Source: Anticarsia gemmatalis
Taxonomy: Eukaryota > Arthropoda > Insecta > Lepidoptera > Erebidae
Assembly: GCF_050436995.1 (NCBI RefSeq)
Contig: NC_134747.1
Location: forward strand, 9,183,501-9,247,500
Length of the DNA stretch: 64,000 nucleotides
Direction: 5' to 3'
The position numbers were made by a program, and so were the translations under genes. Numbering within the stretch: the first letter of the stretch is position 1; each line of letters starts with the position of its first letter. Positions 59,741 to 64,000 of this stretch are shown piece by piece. Under the pieces are notes generated by a model. It ran no database searches, was not told the origin of the DNA, and worked only from the letters and a program-made list of their open reading frames with translations.

Positions 59741-62449
59741 AAGGCTCCTTAATGGCGGACCTAAATGCCAATTATATCAATTAAATACGATTGCGGTGAG
59801 CGTGGGTCTTTTTGACGCTTTTTGTGAATTTATATATTTTTAATGTCCATACAGACGAGTATTTTGGTTGGGCCGGCTCAGACTGCGGCAGGACAAACCA
59901 AATACGTGGCTAATTTCTGAAAATTTACCTGAAATGGACAGTAAAAATAAATGTGTTTGTAATTTAGACAAAAATGGGTTTAGAATCGTTGTAATGTTTT
60001 TTTTGTATAAGGTTGGAGTTGTCATGCCTATTATTTTCGATGATACAACTCGAAATAGCAGCACAAAATCTAAATGACTTGGTCCTGTGTTGGCCTCAAA
60101 TGCTAATTATTCACTTGCAGCATTTTATTTTAAAATTGTAAAGGCTTTTTTTCTAATATAGTTAAGGATAATTCTTAACAGGAAACATTAATGATAAAGC
60201 GACTGCAACTTCGGCACATAATATTATATCAAAATCGGCATACTTCTAAGCGTATCTTTCACAAACAAAAAAGCCAGTCAACACAAATTTTTGCCACCAA
60301 GAAAATTAGCTCTATACCAATAAATAATACATTAAAATATTATAACATTAAGTCGACTCGTGGATTTCAGCTTAACAGCTCTCTAACTTGGCTAATATAA
60401 TAGATTTCAACAAAAAAACGAGAATTATTCTTTACAACGTATCTAAAAATTGTTGAGAGCCATAATTATTGCGTTTCCTTAATGGTTTCAATGAAAAGAA
60501 CTTAAGTTGGCTAAATGGTGGCCGACATTGTGGAGGGTCGGCTAAAGTATTTAATTACGAAGAGATTCTCGACTAAGCCTCGTTTGTTTCGGTACAATCT
60601 TGGCCGTTTGCTGTTAGTAGATATGCCTTTTCCTTAGTACTCATTATTATTTATTAGCATACATAACTATGAAATCTTATTACGTAAGTTATTCCCGAAG
60701 TCCCGACCTTATCGCCGATATTAAATTGAATAGAAGTTATAGTAAATTCGTATGTATACAAACTGCAAACTGTGTACTTAAATGTATACTGATGCCTACA
60801 AATTGACTTTGAATCAAGTTTGATTTTAATACGCACTCGATTTATTTTCCAATCCTATCGGCCTCTAAATATTTTAGTTATAATAATGACATACGGCTTA
60901 ACGAATCCTTGAGACTGGTTGAATATTCCGATATTCATATTTTCTCCCACAGCCGCTCAAGTATACAACGCCTACTCAAATATTATTATAACTACAAACA
61001 GTAATATAATATAGAGTGAATGATGTCGTGAGTTCAGAGGATAGCACTGGGCTGTGCTTAAGCGGCCGCAAACTGACGCTACACGCTGAAGCGAGCACAA
61101 CTAAACTGATTTTCATCATTAAGGTGCTGCAATATACCAGTGCGATGCCGGCCGCACTCTCGCCGACCTAAATATACACACTTACAGGATTAACTTATCA
61201 GATTAAAGTGATTATGTAGTAACCTACTCGTTAATGTATTAAATCCCAAGGATATATTTTACTAGCTGTGAGAGATTTTTAAAATTGTATAAATTTAAAC
61301 TAAATGATTAAATCTTTAGTAATAATCGTATCGTTAAAAATGGTTTTCCACAAGTTTTCACAATTACATGTACGAAAATGTATAGCAAGTCTCAATACTA
61401 GAGAAATTATGCAGTGTTCTAAAAGTTTAAGTGTACTTATTCATATACATTTATTAAAACAACATTAGAAAGATACATTTTTTTTAATACGCTAAAATTA
61501 AATAGTATACCCAAAAAATACGTCAAGAAGAACGAATACTTTTCAAAAAGATACAATGCTTATTCATTATGTTGAAGGCTACGAGACGCTACAACTAGTT
61601 ATTTTGCTGAAAACATGGTAATCTCACGTCTTTATGTGTGCCCATTGTAAATAAATAAGAAGCGCGAACAAAGAGCGTCGGATAGCAAGTACTAGTTGCT
61701 TTGAACTGATGTCGGGGATCACACCAACGCTCGTTACGTGGTGAATGCCGCGTAATTGAGTCGTCCTTCATCCTCGCTCCTTCATGAAACTACACTCTTT
61801 TGCTGACCACCGTAAATAGAACGACGTATCTTTGAATCATTTTAAAAATAAAAAGACTCAGTAATGCTCGCCGTAAGTCTAAAAATTCCCAAGATCCTGG
61901 AGCACTATGTATTATTCAAGTGGAAATCTCGTTCCTTGTGTAAGAATGAAAAATGATGAACTTTGCTACACTGCTATAAATGAGCAAAAATGTAGTAATG
62001 CTACTTTTAGATATTTTTCTAACTAGACTGAAAATAATGGTTAATACACCAAGATTTATTTATGAAATGCTTTTAAAATGCAGCATTTAAAAATATTGCA
62101 CGTAGACAACGTTCAGGTTTAAAAATAAAGCGAATAATTTCACATATTGCCGCGGCGCTCGGTGCTAAGCTGCGCTTACATACATGTCACTTCACAAAAG
62201 CAACTTGTCATAAGGTATTATGATTTATTACCTTTAAAAGCGCTAAGGTGTGGGCTTACGTATGAATAAGAGTAGGTACACTATGTAATTTAAGACGTCA
62301 TCGCATAAGGTTGGTTTAAGGATAGTGAATAAAAATGAGAAGACGAGATTACACATGAAATTGCAAAAACATAACAATAGTCGCATATTCAGCAAGACGA
62401 CGACGTAGCACATTTTGTGTAGCGTACGCCCGCCAGCCGTATAGTGTCC

Positions 62450-62540
62450 GAAAAGAAAAATGTGGGGCGGGGGACCCGGAATAGTGCGCGAGGTCGACGA
62501 CCCCGCTGGGCGGGAGCCGTCCGTCTGCACAGCCTTCAGC
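62450..62540. promoter_or_regulatory. GC-rich patch
   Basis: CpG-rich, with a G-run segment 'gtggggcgggggaccc'. The minus frame is open for about 100 codons through it (62243-62551) but the peptide is not recognised. It could be a promoter or 5' exon on the minus strand. Confidence 0.25.
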
Positions 62541-64000
62541 GCCTTCAGCATTCTTACATTATTTAGCGCGATCTATGATAACTAACGGTACATTCTCGCT
62601 TTATTATCACTGTAAGGGACTAGGGAGTAGAAATCGCACAAGGAGGGTACGGAATGCGCTACACGAGGGTGTTCCCCGAACTACACGATATAACGCAACA
62701 AAACTTTATTTTTAAACTCCACGGAAATAATGGCACTTGTTCCAATATGAGTGGACCATAAATCGGTCCCAGGGGACTTCTTGCCGGCTGCTATCTTTTA
62801 TTCAGATGGACAGGCGGCGTCGCGCGGCGCACCTATGACAAATGATGAGCGTCGGGGAGAATGAAAGGCAAGGAGTACGATGTTGTAATGGATAAACAGT
62901 GACAAATGTAACTTGTTTGTTTCCAAGAGAAAGTTTTTGCTTCGATAACAATAACGTAACGCATTATGCTATATTAGCGTAACTTATACGTACTTATTAC
63001 AGCTGAATAGTTAGAAGCGAGCGGAACGAATGTCTGAGGAACATAATTAATTCACGTTAGTTAGTTAGTTTCAGTTAATTCAGGACTCTACCTCTAAGGA
63101 TGTAGTCTAATTAATGGTACTTACTTGTGGCAGCGATGTATACCCATAGGTATATACACATATACCTAAGCTTATAGAACACGCTTGTATGTAATTTCAG
63201 GGTTCAGATGAATTTGTTATAAAAGTAAGGATTCGTCCAAAATCTAATTATACTGCTTTTAATCACTATACTACTATACACATCAGATAAACCTATTAAA
63301 AATAACATAGTATTATAACAGTTTATTTCAAATGTGGACGACTTAAAAATGTTATTTAATATCCAAGTCAAAACTCTGAAAGTGGATTAACTTTTTCGTT
63401 TCTGAAAACAATAACCCTCGTCAGCCGTTTACTACATAACAAGAAATTTAATTACTTTCAACTTACTCAAACACATACGTATGAAATATGTATAAAACAA
63501 TGTCTGGCAGAAATTTGCGAGCTCTTAAAAGTATAATACAACCTACATAGTGTTTTCCTTGAAAATAATTTCATGAATGTCGTTGACCGTTGTGTAAGTA
63601 TGTTACACTGTATATTATAGAACGTAAATTTGAGTTGTGATAACTTGAACTCATAAATGTGTACTTTACTAACGTAACTTACTCGTTTGTATGTGTAAGT
63701 TTTCCTTGTATGATAAAAGTATTGTGGGCAAATGGTCACGATAATGTCACTAAAGATAAGCAAACGAGTATTATTACACAATTTAAATAAATTACCCGGA
63801 ATTTTGTCAATACAATTCAATAACTAAAACATCAATCTTTCATGAACATTATAAATCAAGAAATTAAACAACGTAATCTTTTTATAATCGATAAATAACA
63901 ATAGTTTGTAAAATTACCTTCACCGACTCTAGGGGTAGATCAAACGATCCAAACAGTGTGACTATTACAGATAGATACGAGTATATTATAAATTGTAGGT

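Larger units (their letters stand above)
55026..64000. other. Non-coding stretch to window end
   Basis: AT-rich, with GC-rich patches at 55795-55850, 56225-56280, 57421-57508 and 62450-62540, a perfect hairpin at 56313-56354, and a G-quadruplex motif at 59718-59740. Open frames are up to about 117 codons (63467-63820, minus) but AT-biased and featureless. No repeats recognised apart from a short (GTTA)n at about 63057-63071. Confidence 0.5.

Noticed and set aside
63467..63820. 117-codon minus-strand ORF
   Set aside because: Rich in Tyr/Ile/Lys/Ser as expected from AT-rich random sequence; no motif or neighbour supports it.

Overview
This looks like nuclear DNA of an insect, almost certainly a moth or butterfly. 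It is AT-rich with scattered short GC-rich patches, has no bacterial-style gene packing, and carries repeats typical of Lepidoptera: a SINE with a 5S-rRNA-like head, short Helitrons ending in CTAG, TA-flanked MITEs, and LINE 3' ends of the 'gcccagcagtg' type. Most open reading frames are under about 100 codons and look like chance ORFs.

One gene can be assembled with confidence: a plus-strand gene of 21 coding exons, 19689-26849, with stop TAA at 26847-26849 and AATAAA at 26858. I built it by joining open segments at GT/AG (once GC/AG) borders. The phases close exactly: 1710 nt, 569 codons plus stop. The predicted product has a signal peptide, an Asp/Gly block region (D12-E-G9, D9-E-G5, D-N-D9-G3, D4), short mixed modules, a very basic Lys/Arg domain, a four-cysteine module, and a Ser/Gly/acidic linker with a basic tail. 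Exons 3 to 18 (16 in a row) are symmetric phase 1-1, so any of them can be skipped without a frameshift. I do not recognise the family. A secreted, charge-segregated structural or matrix protein (silk-, cocoon-, glue- or mucin-like) is inference. Intron 18 is 207 nt and has no in-frame stop, so a longer isoform is possible.

Layout. 1-10786: no gene or clear repeat seen. 10787-28683: a repeat-rich island that includes the gene (Helitron, two related MITEs, four copies of an unclassified repeat family, three copies of a 5S-derived SINE, LINE ends, and a mariner-type MITE in intron 19). 28684-64000: nearly repeat-free apart from a Helitron 3' end at about 40326-40521. It has scattered GC-rich patches that could be promoters or untranslated first exons, two strong G-quadruplex motifs, and two perfect hairpins. 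The contrast between a TE-rich gene island and long TE-poor unique sequence suggests the flanks are constrained regulatory or intronic DNA of large neighbouring genes; this is inference. No tRNA, rRNA gene, CRISPR array or known miRNA was found by eye.
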